Counted from the stretch's first letter, positions 1-7,900 are shown. The stretch: 40,629 nt of DNA from Gammaproteobacteria bacterium (GCA_027297435.1 JAPUIA010000036.1:1-40629); one strand, 5' to 3'. Numbers and translations: made by a program. The notes: generated by a model not told the origin, from the sequence alone.

Positions 1-243
1 GAACATCCTAAATGGGAATTTCATCCGAATAGCGATGAATTCCTACAAGTTATCGAAGGCGACCTTGAGTTGATATTGCTGATGGGTACAGGCAGTAAAG
101 AGCTGCGTCTTGGAGCCGACTCTATCTGCGTTATCCCGAAAGGTGTCTGGCATTCGCCGATTCCACACGGTCCGGTAACTCTACTAAGCGTCGGAAATTA
201 CGAGGGAACACTGATATCGGACGAGGATGACCCACGCAAATAA
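1..243 (+). CDS. Cupin-domain protein, 5' truncated by the window edge
   Basis: The frame is open from base 1 and gives the last 80 residues of a protein ending DDPRK. The order of motifs is that of a cupin fold: an early 'WEFHPNSDEFLQVIEGDLEL' segment (conserved His/Glu of cupin motif 1), then 'GADSICVIPKGVWHSPIP' (proline-glycine-tryptophan-histidine of motif 2). Cupins of this size are small metal-binding beta-barrels that act as enzymes or sensory domains; the substrate cannot be told from this fragment. The stop lies upstream of the preferred start of the next gene but overlaps a possible earlier start at 227, so the two may be co-transcribed. The missing N-terminus leaves open a longer, multi-domain protein. 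Confidence 0.72.
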   Translation, partial: EHPKWEFHPNSDEFLQVIEGDLELILLMGTGSKELRLGADSICVIPKGVWHSPIPHGPVTLLSVGNYEGTLISDEDDPRK

Positions 244-277
244 GCGTTGGTTCGAGTGTCGACTAGGGGCACTTTTT

Positions 278-3127
278 ATGTGCGGCCATTGGTCTCCCCA
301 CAAACTTAAACGACTTTTCTTTAATTGGTCCTCAGTCATCGTTCCCCTCTTCGGCTCCGGTGGGTATGCAAATGCAGACGAGCGTACCGGGACAGTTATT
401 CTTGGTAGCTGGCTCAATCCTGAGAACGCTACGCAGACACACGCACAAGTGCGGCGAACGTTAACGCCCCAGACCACAATCTCGCCTGTTGACGTAAACG
501 GAAAACGCTTTTATCGACTCCACTCCCACCCCATGCACGAATCCGATGCAATACAACTCATCGCCCAGGCCGAAGCCGCGGGGTTCGAGGGCACCTGGTT
601 TCTGGCGGGCCCGAAGATTCGAATTGCCACCAAGGACACGGACTTCAAGAAGGAACCTGTTGCCGTCGCCCCTACAAGTCCGCCAGTTGCCCAGCAAGCT
701 CAACCAACAGAACGGGCGTCTTCCGAGCGGCCAGTCGTCAAGATCGCAAACACCAGTACCGGTGACGCGATTGCGGTCGCGTACCTCCCAGATGCAGACA
801 TCCGGCTGGACGGACACATCGACGAGCCCGTATGGGATCAGCTCGTAGTGTATGACGACATGCGGGTGATCGATCCCGATTCCATGGCAGCCCCCGATTT
901 CGCCACACACACCCGGATGTTCTTTACAAACAAAGGTCTCTACGTTGCCGCTGACATGAAACAGCCCGCAACCACGCTGGTTGCACGCCTTTCATCTCGA
1001 GACCGATTCATCAATCGAGATGCTTACGGCATTACTATCGACACGTCGGGTGAAGGCTTGTATGGCTATTGGTTCAAGGTCAATCTTGGTGGTTCCTTGA
1101 TGGATGGCCGTGTCCTGCCCGAGCGTACTTTCAGCGAGCAATGGGATGGACCCTGGCGCGGCGAGAGCCGGCGCACCGATAGCGGTTGGAGCGTTGAGAT
1201 GTTTCTACCGTGGTCGATGATGGCGCTGCCTCCAGCGAGTGCGGACAGACAGATTGGTATCTGGATCGAACGCAAGGTCGCGCATAAGGATGAGCTGTAC
1301 GCTTGGCCCGCTTTGCCTTTTACAGAACCACGGTTCATGTCCGCTTTGCAGCCCATGCTTTTGCCCAACCTGAAAGCCCAGCCCCAGCTCGCTGTGTTCC
1401 CGTATGTGTCAGCCACCCACGACGCCATCGCAGAAGATCAGGACTACGAAGTCGGTGCAGATCTCGCTTGGCGACCTAACCCGAATACCCAACTTACCGC
1501 CACGCTGAACCCAGATTTTGGCGCTGTGGAATCGGACGAGGTCGTGGTCAATCTCACCGCGTTCGAAACATTTTTTCCGGAGAAGCGTCTCTTCTTCCTT
1601 GAAGGCACCGAAGTGTTTGTCACTACGCCACGCTCCGATTTACGCCGCTTTCGCTCCACCCGTCAGGGTAGCGGGGCTCGCGCGACGCCGAAAACCTTCA
1701 AGCCCGAACCAACCACGCTACTCAACACACGAAGAATCGGTGGACCGCCAAAGCAATTGCAGGTGCCAAACGGAATCGAGGTTGACCCTGTGGAACTCGG
1801 CAAACCGACGGACCTCTTGGGCGCGGTGAAGTCCACTGGATCTTTAGGGAACGTTCGATACGGGATGTTGGGCGCTTTTGAAGACGACGTCGAACTACCA
1901 GGCCGAGTCACCGCCACCGGCGACTCAATAAAGGTGGAGGAAGACGGCCGCAACTTTGGGGTCGTACGCGTGCTCTATGAATCGAGCGCTAAGTCCAGGC
2001 GTTCCATAGGCTACATGGGCACACTGGTTACCCTGCCTGAGGATGATTCCACTGCCCACGCGATTGATGCGCACTACCTGTCAGAGAAAGGCAAAGTCAA
2101 GTTCGACACACAAGCAATGACTTCGGACGTTGCTGGCCTGCAAGGTTATGGCGCACTGATGGACCTGGTTTATACGCAGCGCCGCGGTCTCACTCACTTC
2201 TTCGCCCTCGACTACATCGATGACCAGTTCGACGTGTCTGACTTAGGCTTCATTCGCCAGAATGATATCTGGTCCGGTCAATACGGCGTCACCTTGCAGG
2301 GTGGCGGCCAACCCGGCGATAAGTTTCGCTATACGCGCAACGCACTATTCATAAACGCGCAGACCAATACTGATGGCTTTCTCACCCGAGCTGGCATTTT
2401 CTCCAACCACACTTATCTGCTGCAGAACAATTCGCAAATCCGTTTCGAAGCCGATTACTACCCGAACCGTTGGGACGACATTAACAGTCGCGGCAATGGC
2501 ATGTTCAAAACGGATGGCCGATGGTTCACCCAGATCGGCTTCGGGTCTGATTCAGCGAAACGATTTTCCTGGAGCGGGACGCTAGGTGCGGAACAGGAAG
2601 AGCTGAACGGCACTTGGACTTATGCAACCGATCTTGGCCTGACTTATGCGCCAACCGACAACCTGACATTCGAGTTCGACGTCACCTTCAAGAAACGCGA
2701 TGGCTGGCTGCTCTACAGAACCGGCAGGAACGTTACGACCTATGCGGCTGATGACGTTCAACCGCGCGTCTCCATTGATTACTTCATCAGTGCGCGCCAG
2801 CAACTTCGCCTCACCATGCAATGGGCTGGAATACGGGCTCAAGCCCAAGACTATTGGTTTATCCCGTTCTCAGATGGGGAACTCGTAGAAAGGTCACTCG
2901 CTCCTGGTGCACACAACGAAGATTTTTCGCTCTCCCGCCTAACCGCTCAACTGCGGTATCGCTGGGAGATTGGTCCGCTGTCGGATCTCTTTGTGGTTTA
3001 CACGCGAGGTAGCAACATCGGGATCGGCAATGACGAAGAAAGCTTCAGCACGCTCTTCAACAACGCCATAGATGACCCGGTGCTGGATTTTCTCGTTTTG
3101 AAGTTGCGCTATCGATTCGGTACCTAA
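278..3127 (+). CDS. Outer-membrane protein: SPOR-like + CBM9-like + DUF5916 beta-barrel
   Basis: A protein of 949 residues from the ATG at 278. I chose this start because AGGGG lies 8 bases upstream and the N-terminus becomes a plausible signal peptide (Lys/Arg, then a hydrophobic stretch ending 'GGYANADE'). The frame is open from an ATG at 227, which would overlap the cupin gene and is less well supported. After the signal comes a segment resembling a SPOR domain (about residues 35-110, 'GKRFYRLHSHPMHESDA...AQAEAAGF'). A Pro/Ala-rich linker follows, then a CBM9-like beta-sandwich ('IRLDGHIDEPVWDQL'), then the DUF5916 region with its typical 'LNPDFGAVESDEVVVNLTAF' and 'FFPEKRLFFLEG' motifs. 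The C-terminus is an alternating barrel ending 'KLRYRFGT'. DUF5916 proteins are predicted outer-membrane proteins of unknown function, and the ligand is unknown here. Domain calls are from motif memory. Confidence 0.85.
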   Translation: MCGHWSPHKLKRLFFNWSSVIVPLFGSGGYANADERTGTVILGSWLNPENATQTHAQVRRTLTPQTTISPVDVNGKRFYRLHSHPMHESDAIQLIAQAEAAGFEGTWFLAGPKIRIATKDTDFKKEPVAVAPTSPPVAQQAQPTERASSERPVVKIANTSTGDAIAVAYLPDADIRLDGHIDEPVWDQLVVYDDMRVIDPDSMAAPDFATHTRMFFTNKGLYVAADMKQPATTLVARLSSRDRFINRDAYGITIDTSGEGLYGYWFKVNLGGSLMDGRVLPERTFSEQWDGPWRGESRRTDSGWSVEMFLPWSMMALPPASADRQIGIWIERKVAHKDELYAWPALPFTEPRFMSALQPMLLPNLKAQPQLAVFPYVSATHDAIAEDQDYEVGADLAWRPNPNTQLTATLNPDFGAVESDEVVVNLTAFETFFPEKRLFFLEGTEVFVTTPRSDLRRFRSTRQGSGARATPKTFKPEPTTLLNTRRIGGPPKQLQVPNGIEVDPVELGKPTDLLGAVKSTGSLGNVRYGMLGAFEDDVELPGRVTATGDSIKVEEDGRNFGVVRVLYESSAKSRRSIGYMGTLVTLPEDDSTAHAIDAHYLSEKGKVKFDTQAMTSDVAGLQGYGALMDLVYTQRRGLTHFFALDYIDDQFDVSDLGFIRQNDIWSGQYGVTLQGGGQPGDKFRYTRNALFINAQTNTDGFLTRAGIFSNHTYLLQNNSQIRFEADYYPNRWDDINSRGNGMFKTDGRWFTQIGFGSDSAKRFSWSGTLGAEQEELNGTWTYATDLGLTYAPTDNLTFEFDVTFKKRDGWLLYRTGRNVTTYAADDVQPRVSIDYFISARQQLRLTMQWAGIRAQAQDYWFIPFSDGELVERSLAPGAHNEDFSLSRLTAQLRYRWEIGPLSDLFVVYTRGSNIGIGNDEESFSTLFNNAIDDPVLDFLVLKLRYRFGT

Positions 3128-3155
3128 GTCATCGACTAATCTTAGCCCGCCGCTT

Positions 3156-3281
3156 TCATAAAGCGTGCGTTCGTATGCAGGATGAATTGTCGGGGTGATG
3201 CCAGATCGTCTCTGGCAGGAGGTTGTACTTCGAAGCAATGGCGCTCAGACACTCACCTTCTTTCACCGTGTGTGAAGCCAT
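3156..3281 (-). pseudogene. LysM-domain remnant (41 codons)
   Basis: Reading the minus strand from the ATG at 3281 gives 'MASHTVKEGECLSAIASKYN' followed by 'LLPETIWHHPDNS', then an unrelated tail and TGA. This is the start of a LysM peptidoglycan-binding domain of the type 'HTVKQGECLSSIAKKYGF..TIWDHPNN', seen at the N-terminus of short LysM proteins linked to type VI secretion and toxin loci. The second half of the domain (leucine-tyrosine-proline-glycine-aspartate region) is missing, so this looks like a broken gene. A frameshift into the adjoining frame ('LYESGGLRLVDD') is possible. No LysM partner gene is visible nearby. Confidence 0.5.
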
Positions 3282-3746
3282 TCTTCGTACCTATCGACAA
3301 GCTTAGGTAGATTGGTTATATCGTTGCCGCCACCGGGCTCCACCGCTTAAGGTTGCCAATGAAAGCGCAAAGGGCCGCGTAGTAATCGTCCTAAATGTTC
3401 ATCCGGGCAAGCACCGAAGTGTCGGAATCGTTGCTTCTGATGGTGTGGCAGTTGCGCCTAAGGTTTGCAGTCGCTGTTTGTCGAAAAAACTTTAAAAAAA
3501 AAAAATAAGTGAGAAACAGGGCGATCCTGAAGATGTCGGCAATGGGCACATAGCGACGTTTTCAGCGACAAGAAGATGATGTCGGCTGCAAATCACTAAG
3601 CCGCCACTCGATTTACTTGTGCAATCAACGCTAACGGCCCCCGAAGCCATCTAACCGGTGAACCTATACGCGGCAAGAACGTCGGACGAGCGCCGAGGCT
3701 GCTTTGGTGGGTTAGGCTATGCATAGCTAGAGAATAGGATGCGGGT
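3282..3746. other. Intergenic stretch without a supported gene
   Basis: This gap follows the LysM remnant. It contains a 12-base A run (about 3493-3504) and a short open frame on the plus strand ending 'VCSRCLSKKL' near 3494, which has no good start codon or ribosome site. The reverse-strand reading over 3596-3970 lies opposite a better gene. I see no tRNA, repeat array or clear terminator. Confidence 0.5.
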
Positions 3747-4280
3747 ATGTTCAAGCTGATAATAATCACCATTGCTCTGTTGGCTTTGCACACCGTAACT
3801 GTCATAGAGGCTGTTGGGGAAGAGCTACCGCGATTCGTATCTATCCACCTTGTCACCCAGCTCAAAGAGGACGGTGTTCTAGGACCCGAGATCAACGTTG
3901 TCGATTTTGCATGTGTTGATGGCCGTTGCTGGATGGACACAATCGTCATAAACCGTTGCGTACTAGGCACACAGGCACCGATTAGCTTTCACAGCACGAC
4001 CGGCGGATCGGTGAATGACGTTCTCGAAGTAAGTGTTGAGGATGATTTGTTGCTCGTGGAGGAGGAAGGTGGTGACGTAAAGGCTCAGTATCAGTTTCGG
4101 CTTTCCAAACAACGCTCACCAGGTACCGACATTAGAACTAGGCACGTAACTGATTTCTTTGGCTACTATGTCAAGGAATCCCGGATTTTGAATCGAGATA
4201 TTCAGATCGAGTACGTGCGACTAACCGACTATCCGATCAGAGTCGAACTCGCTTGTCCCATTGAATACTTCCTGAGATGA
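3747..4280 (+). CDS. Secreted hypothetical protein, 177 aa
   Basis: The start at 3747 is preceded by TAGGA at 7 bases' spacing. The first 23 residues form a signal peptide (FKLIIITIALLALHTVTV), so the product is probably periplasmic. The mature part has three Cys: Cys56 and Cys61 in 'FACVDGRCWMDTIVINRC' and a third eleven residues later; a fourth lies near the C-terminus in 'ELACPIEY'. Two disulfides are plausible. There is an acidic stretch 'VSVEDDLLLVEEEGGDV'. I do not recognise the family. It sits alone in a gene-poor region, with two small reverse-strand ORFs converging on it. Its 3' end overlaps one of these by about 60 bases. Confidence 0.6.
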   Translation: MFKLIIITIALLALHTVTVIEAVGEELPRFVSIHLVTQLKEDGVLGPEINVVDFACVDGRCWMDTIVINRCVLGTQAPISFHSTTGGSVNDVLEVSVEDDLLLVEEEGGDVKAQYQFRLSKQRSPGTDIRTRHVTDFFGYYVKESRILNRDIQIEYVRLTDYPIRVELACPIEYFLR

Positions 4281-4427
4281 GGCGAATGGCCGATTGCTGC
4301 CGCTTGAACTGGAGACCCGGACCCGAAGCTCCTTCTTCACGGTCTGGTAGACAGGCAGGAATTCAACTTCACAGTGGTAGGGCTGGAAGCTGGCTTCGAT
4401 GATCTTCTTCATCTCTGAGTTTTCCAA
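4221..4427 (-). CDS. Small hypothetical protein, 68 aa (doubtful)
   Basis: The frame uses a TTG start at 4427, with AGAGGG four to five bases upstream; an internal ATG five codons later is another option. The product begins 'MENSEMKKIIEASFQPYHCE' and has no recognised domain. It follows the small coiled-coil ORF at 4454-4642 on the same strand with a 26-base gap, so the two could be co-transcribed. Its C-terminal 20 codons overlap the convergent end of the secreted protein gene, which weakens the call. It may be a decayed gene. Confidence 0.3.
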   Translation of the reverse strand: MENSEMKKIIEASFQPYHCEVEFLPVYQTVKKELRVRVSSSSGSNRPFASSQEVFNGTSEFDSDRIVG

Positions 4428-4453
4428 AAGACCCTCTTCTGAATCGTAACCCG

Positions 4454-4642
4454 CTATCTATTCGTTGGGGCCACAAGTTTCACAGATATTACTTGGAGCC
4501 GGGCCGTCTTCTGGTTGATCTGCTCCCTTCTTTGTGGGCTATCTCTCGCCATTTCCAGATCCTCGATCTCGGCCTCTAATCGGCTGAATTCCGCTTGAAG
4601 ATCTGTTCTTTCTTGGCCCGTCAGTCCACCAAAGCCGCCCAT
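4454..4642 (-). CDS. Small coiled-coil protein, 62 aa
   Basis: The ATG at 4642 is preceded by AAGGGGG at good spacing, so I prefer it to the earlier in-frame start at 4681. The protein begins 'MGGFGGLTGQERTDLQAEFS' and continues with heptad-like charged helix ('RLEAEIEDLEMARDSPQRRE'). This suggests a single helical or coiled-coil hairpin. It has no signal peptide or membrane span and no recognised family. The strong ribosome site and helical periodicity make it more believable than most short ORFs. Confidence 0.45.
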   Translation of the reverse strand: MGGFGGLTGQERTDLQAEFSRLEAEIEDLEMARDSPQRREQINQKTARLQVISVKLVAPTNR

Positions 4643-4696
4643 CTTTGTGCCCCCTTGAAAGACGATCCAAGTACACGTCATATCCCAGGCAAAGAA

Positions 4697-4720
4697 AACC
4701 CCCCGCCAAAACGGGGGGTT
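4697..4720 (-). terminator. Strong GC hairpin, probable terminator
   Basis: A perfect 9-bp stem (AACCCCCCG paired with CGGGGGGTT) with a 6-base loop. On the minus strand the stem is followed by TTCTTT, as in an intrinsic terminator; on the plus strand only a weak T-tract follows. No intact minus-strand gene lies upstream of it, so it may insulate the small-ORF pair or be left over from a lost gene. Confidence 0.55.
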
Positions 4721-4805
4721 AATTTCGAGTTAGGTAACTCCCACCCGAATCGTCCTTTTAGCACGGGGAGTGTGGCCTAAGGCATCCATCGGGCGAGCTG
4801 TCCAA

Positions 4806-4870
4806 GTACACGCCTATACGGCTATCAAATCCACCCCTGTATAGGCGTACAGGCCTGTATGGGCGTACAG
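4806..4870. repeat. Operator-like direct and inverted repeats
   Basis: Two 17-bp direct repeats, 'cctgtataggcgtacag' (4836-4852) and 'cctgtatgggcgtacag' (4854-4870), are spaced 18 bp apart and differ at one base. An inverted partial copy, 'gtacacgcctatacgg', lies at 4806-4821. Repeats with near two-turn spacing resemble binding sites for a DNA-binding protein. Which gene they would control is unclear; the cysteine hydrolase operon starts 266 bases downstream. Confidence 0.45.
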
Positions 4871-5136
4871 CATTCGAGGGTAGGCCTTGGTAGCGGGTAT
4901 ATTCGGAAAACGCCTTAGAGGGGCTGTGAGGAAGCCCGTTTGATACTATCTACTAGGGCTTCGCCCGCGGCCGCCGCTTTGATAGTCAGAGTCAGCAACG
5001 CCGTTAGAAAAGGTATGGTGATAGGTATGGTGAACCAATCAGTTGAGTTCGATGTTTCACCGGTAACAAGTTGAAATTCGCTAAAAAAAAAGAACCCGTA
5101 CTTCTGGGGAGAGTGGCTAAAACCATAGGGAGCCAC

Positions 5137-5664
5137 ATGTCCGGCACCGCTGTCCTCGTCATCGACATGCAAATCGGCCTCGTGCAAGGAGCGTATCAAC
5201 ACGAACAGACCTTGGAGCGGATCGCTTCGCTCATCCACCAAGCGCGTGACCACGATGTTCCGGTGGTCTATCTCCAGCACAACCACGCGAGCTATCCTCC
5301 GTTGATGAAGGGCGCCAGGACATGGCATATCCATCCTGCCGTTGCACCCGATGGTGGCGATTGCGTCATCGAGAAGACCGCATCCGACGGATTTTATAGG
5401 ACGTCGCTACATCAGCGACTGCAGCAGCTGTCCGTCGACCATCTAGTCGTCACCGGCATGCAGACCGAATACTGCGTCGACACCACCTGCCGGCAAGCGC
5501 TCAGCTTGGGTTATACGATCACGTTGGTTGCCGATGGACACACGACCGGGGACGCAACGCTTTCGGCGCGCCAGACCATCGAGCACCACAATACTCTGCT
5601 GGCCAATCTGGCCCATCCCACCCAGAATATTAGGGTTCTACCCTGCAGTGAAGTCACGTTGTGA
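5137..5664 (+). CDS. Isochorismatase-family cysteine hydrolase
   Basis: A 175-residue protein from the ATG at 5137, chosen because AGGGA sits at good spacing and the protein then begins 'MSGTAVLVIDMQ' as family members do. The frame extends upstream to 5071 without support. The catalytic triad of the superfamily is visible: Asp10 (VLVIDMQ), Lys80 (VIEKTASDGF) and Cys113 (VTGMQTEYCVD, with the expected cis-peptide region before it). Length is typical. Such enzymes hydrolyse amide or vinyl-ether bonds (nicotinamide, isochorismate, N-carbamoyl compounds, ureido acids). The residues here do not settle the substrate. It is the first gene of an overlapping operon; its stop overlaps the next start by 4 bases. 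Confidence 0.9.
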   Translation: MSGTAVLVIDMQIGLVQGAYQHEQTLERIASLIHQARDHDVPVVYLQHNHASYPPLMKGARTWHIHPAVAPDGGDCVIEKTASDGFYRTSLHQRLQQLSVDHLVVTGMQTEYCVDTTCRQALSLGYTITLVADGHTTGDATLSARQTIEHHNTLLANLAHPTQNIRVLPCSEVTL

Positions 5665-6269
5665 AATCCATCACCACCATCGATGAGCTCGAAGCCCTAT
5701 ACGGCGAGCCACTGGGCAGGTCTCTGACCAAGGAGATCGACCACAGCTCCGATCACTATCGCGCGTTCATCGAACATGCGCCGTTCGTGGTTGTGGCAAC
5801 GAGCGGACCGGAAGGGCTCGATTGCTCACCGCGGGGTGATCCCCCGGGCTTCGTGCGGGTTCGGGACGCCAAAACCGTGTTGATACCGGATCGCCGTGGC
5901 AACAATCGCCTGGATTCGTTGAAGAACATCGTACGGGATCCGCGCATCTCGCTGCTGTTTTTGATTCCCGGCGTCGGCGAAACGCTGCGCATCAACGGGC
6001 GTGCTGAAATCGTCGTCGATGATGACTTGGCGGCGACGTTCGAAATGCAAGGCAAGCGACCGAAGTCCGTGGTGGTCGTGTCCGTCGAGCGAGTGTACTT
6101 CCAATGTCAGAAAGCCCTGGTCAGATCCAGGCTTTGGAAGAACGATGCCCAGATTGCACGCACAGCGCTGCCCAGCACCGGCACGATGCTGGAGGCGCTG
6201 GACGAGACAATCGACGCCTCAACGTACGATCAGAACTACCCGGAACACCTGCAGAAATCCATCTACTGA
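5661..6269 (+). CDS. Pyridoxamine 5'-phosphate oxidase-type FMN protein
   Basis: A 202-residue protein with a GTG start that overlaps the preceding stop (GTGA), so translation is probably coupled. It has the split-barrel flavin fold: 'FVVVATSGPEGLDCSPRGDPPGFV', 'LIPDRRGNNRLDSLKNIVRD' and 'ISLLFLIPGVGETLRINGRA', followed by a C-terminal 'QCQKALVRSRLW'. This pattern matches the MSMEG_1061-like group of FMN-dependent PPOX proteins, whose natural substrates are mostly unknown. It is soluble, with no signal. Its place between a hydrolase and two exported proteins suggests a redox step in the same pathway, which is inference. Confidence 0.85.
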   Translation: MKSITTIDELEALYGEPLGRSLTKEIDHSSDHYRAFIEHAPFVVVATSGPEGLDCSPRGDPPGFVRVRDAKTVLIPDRRGNNRLDSLKNIVRDPRISLLFLIPGVGETLRINGRAEIVVDDDLAATFEMQGKRPKSVVVVSVERVYFQCQKALVRSRLWKNDAQIARTALPSTGTMLEALDETIDASTYDQNYPEHLQKSIY

Positions 6270-6277
6270 GGATCATC

Positions 6278-7306
6278 ATGCGTCACGTCATTCTTTTGGG
6301 GCTCATGCTGCTGTGTCTACCCGCCACGGCGAAACAGTTCCTCTACGTCGAGAACACCCGCAGCGGCCACATCACCGTTATCGCGATTCCGGAACACGAG
6401 GTTGTCGGAACGTTCAAAGCCGGCAACCATCCGGACGACGTCGTCGCTTCGCCGGACGGCCGCGTGCTTTATGTGAACAACCACTCCGATGGCCAGGACG
6501 GGCGTAACGAAATCGTGGCATTCGACACCATCACCGGCGGTGTGCTCTGGCGCGTCCCGGTCGACGGCGTGCCGAACCACATGTCGCTGTCGAGCGACGG
6601 TCGCTGGTTGTACGTACCGTTCTTCGACACACGCTTCACGTCGGTGATCGATACCGTGACGAAGTCGGAGGATCGACGTATTTTCGGCGTGCTCGGTGGG
6701 CACGGCACCAAGCTTTCGCCCGACGACAAGCGACTGTACATCGGATCCATGGTGACCGATGCAATCTACGTGGTTGACGTCGCAACCGGTCGCCCCAGCA
6801 ACGTCATCAACTTCGAGGATGGCGTACGACCGTTCGCGTTCACGAGCGATGAGCAAACGCTCTACGTACAGTTGTCCCGTCTGCATGGATTCGACGTTGC
6901 GGACACTGCGTCCCGTGAAATCGTGCGGCGTGTCGATCTCCCGCCGTTACCACCTGATGCACCCGTCATGAAGGCGTTTCCGCATACCGTCAATCACGGA
7001 CTGGAACTGTCGCCCGATGAGAAATACCTTTTGGCCGCCGGCAGCGCGGCGAACTACGTTGCGGTTTACACGCACCCCGAACTCGAGTTCGTCAAGACGA
7101 TTGCGACCGGGGCCGAGCCCAACTGGATCATCTACACCCCTGACAGCCGTTACGCCTATGTGACTGCCCGCGCGTCAGACGAAATCTCCGTGATCGACAT
7201 GCAAAAACTCGAAGAGATCGCACGCATTCCGTCGACCGGTAACTATCCGCAACGCATGCGGGTCGTCGATGTACCGGCCTCGAAACTGTCGCTGCCCGAC
7301 TCTTGA
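6278..7306 (+). CDS. Secreted YVTN-type beta-propeller protein
   Basis: A 342-residue protein from the ATG at 6278, which has GAGG upstream and a clear Sec signal peptide (MRHVILLGLMLLCLPATA, cleavage after ATA). An ORF start at 6104 lies inside the previous gene and would bury this signal. The mature part consists of repeated blades of the YVTN/YncE kind: 'GNHPDDVVASPDGRVLYVNN', 'VPNHMSLSSDGRWLYVPF', 'GHGTKLSPDDKRLYIGS', 'VRPFAFTSDEQTLYVQL', 'VNHGLELSPDEKYLLAAG' and 'AEPNWIIYTPDSRYAYVTA', consistent with a seven-bladed propeller. There is no CxxCH haem motif, and the mature chain lacks Cys. It is periplasmic and overlaps the Rieske gene by 4 bases, so it may be a partner of that protein. Confidence 0.85.
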   Translation: MRHVILLGLMLLCLPATAKQFLYVENTRSGHITVIAIPEHEVVGTFKAGNHPDDVVASPDGRVLYVNNHSDGQDGRNEIVAFDTITGGVLWRVPVDGVPNHMSLSSDGRWLYVPFFDTRFTSVIDTVTKSEDRRIFGVLGGHGTKLSPDDKRLYIGSMVTDAIYVVDVATGRPSNVINFEDGVRPFAFTSDEQTLYVQLSRLHGFDVADTASREIVRRVDLPPLPPDAPVMKAFPHTVNHGLELSPDEKYLLAAGSAANYVAVYTHPELEFVKTIATGAEPNWIIYTPDSRYAYVTARASDEISVIDMQKLEEIARIPSTGNYPQRMRVVDVPASKLSLPDS

Positions 7307-7770
7307 ATCGACGCCAGCTACTGATCTGCGGTATCGGCACGGCGGCTGCGCCGCTGTCCCACGCCGTGCGCGTTCTGGAAATCGTCGACGTGGATCTGAC
7401 CGACATGCGCCCCGGCGACATCAAAACGGTCACGTGGAAGGGCCAACTGGTGTTCATTCGATATCGAACCATTGCCGAGGTCGCCGATGCGCGAGCCGTC
7501 GATCTAAACGAGCTCCGCGATCCGGAAGCGGACGACGAACGCGTGCTGCGCGACGAATGGCTGATCGTGCTCGGCAGCTGTACCCACGGTGGCTGCGTTC
7601 CATCCGCTGCTACGGGTCAACTCGGCGGTTGGTACTGTTTGTGCCACGGATCGGTATTCGATACCTCCGGGCGTGTTCGTGAAGGACCCGCACAGCAAAA
7701 CTTGACCGTCCCGCCCTACACCTTCCTCTCCTCCACCAGAATCAGAATCGGCTCGGCTATCCAACCGTAA
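7303..7770 (+). CDS. Exported Rieske [2Fe-2S] protein (orphan)
   Basis: A 155-residue protein with a TTG start overlapping the previous stop (TTGA). It begins 'MNRRQLLICGIGTAAAPLSH', a Tat-type signal with a possible cleavage site after SHA at residue 21. The Rieske boxes are complete: C93-T-H95-G-G-C98 and C112-L-C114-H115-G-S. The cluster ligands would be C93, H95, C112 and H115, with C98-C114 as the stabilising disulfide of the high-potential bc1-type. 'GRVREGPAQQNLTVPPY' also matches PetA-like proteins. It is shorter than the usual Rieske subunit, and no cytochrome b or c1 gene is near. It is therefore probably not a bc1 subunit but a soluble or weakly anchored periplasmic electron carrier. 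Confidence 0.85.
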   Translation: MNRRQLLICGIGTAAAPLSHAVRVLEIVDVDLTDMRPGDIKTVTWKGQLVFIRYRTIAEVADARAVDLNELRDPEADDERVLRDEWLIVLGSCTHGGCVPSAATGQLGGWYCLCHGSVFDTSGRVREGPAQQNLTVPPYTFLSSTRIRIGSAIQP

Positions 7771-7900
7771 TAAATCCGCCTTGACGCTATATCAAAACGG
7801 CGTACACGAGGCGCCGCGCACCGATGAATATCCATAGCCTTTTACTCTCGGTCGCGAATCAGGTAAAACAGTCATCTTCGACGGTATTGGGGGACGTTGC

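Larger units (their letters stand above)
4643..5136. other. Gene-free region with hairpin and repeats
   Basis: This stretch holds the strong GC hairpin at 4697-4720 and the repeat cluster at 4806-4870. It also contains two copies of 'tccaagtacacg' (4666-4677 and 4801-4812), one before each of these structures. A reverse reading ending at 4915 encodes a membrane-like tail but has no start codon. No gene is supported here. Confidence 0.45.

Noticed and set aside
3596-3970. 124-residue reverse-strand ORF
   Set aside because: It lies largely opposite the secreted protein gene at 3747, which has a ribosome site and signal peptide; its own composition looks non-coding.
4836-4870. Possible CRISPR array
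   Set aside because: Only two direct copies with a 1-base gap and no spacers; no cas genes in the window.
4915-5334. Reverse-strand reading with a membrane-like C-terminus ('TIPITIPFLTALLTLTIKAA')
   Set aside because: No start codon near the membrane-like part, and its upstream portion lies opposite the cysteine hydrolase gene. At most it is a remnant.
7771-7900. Promoter between the Rieske and DUF35 genes
   Set aside because: A TTGACG is present near 7780 but no acceptable -10 lies at proper spacing; I could not support it.
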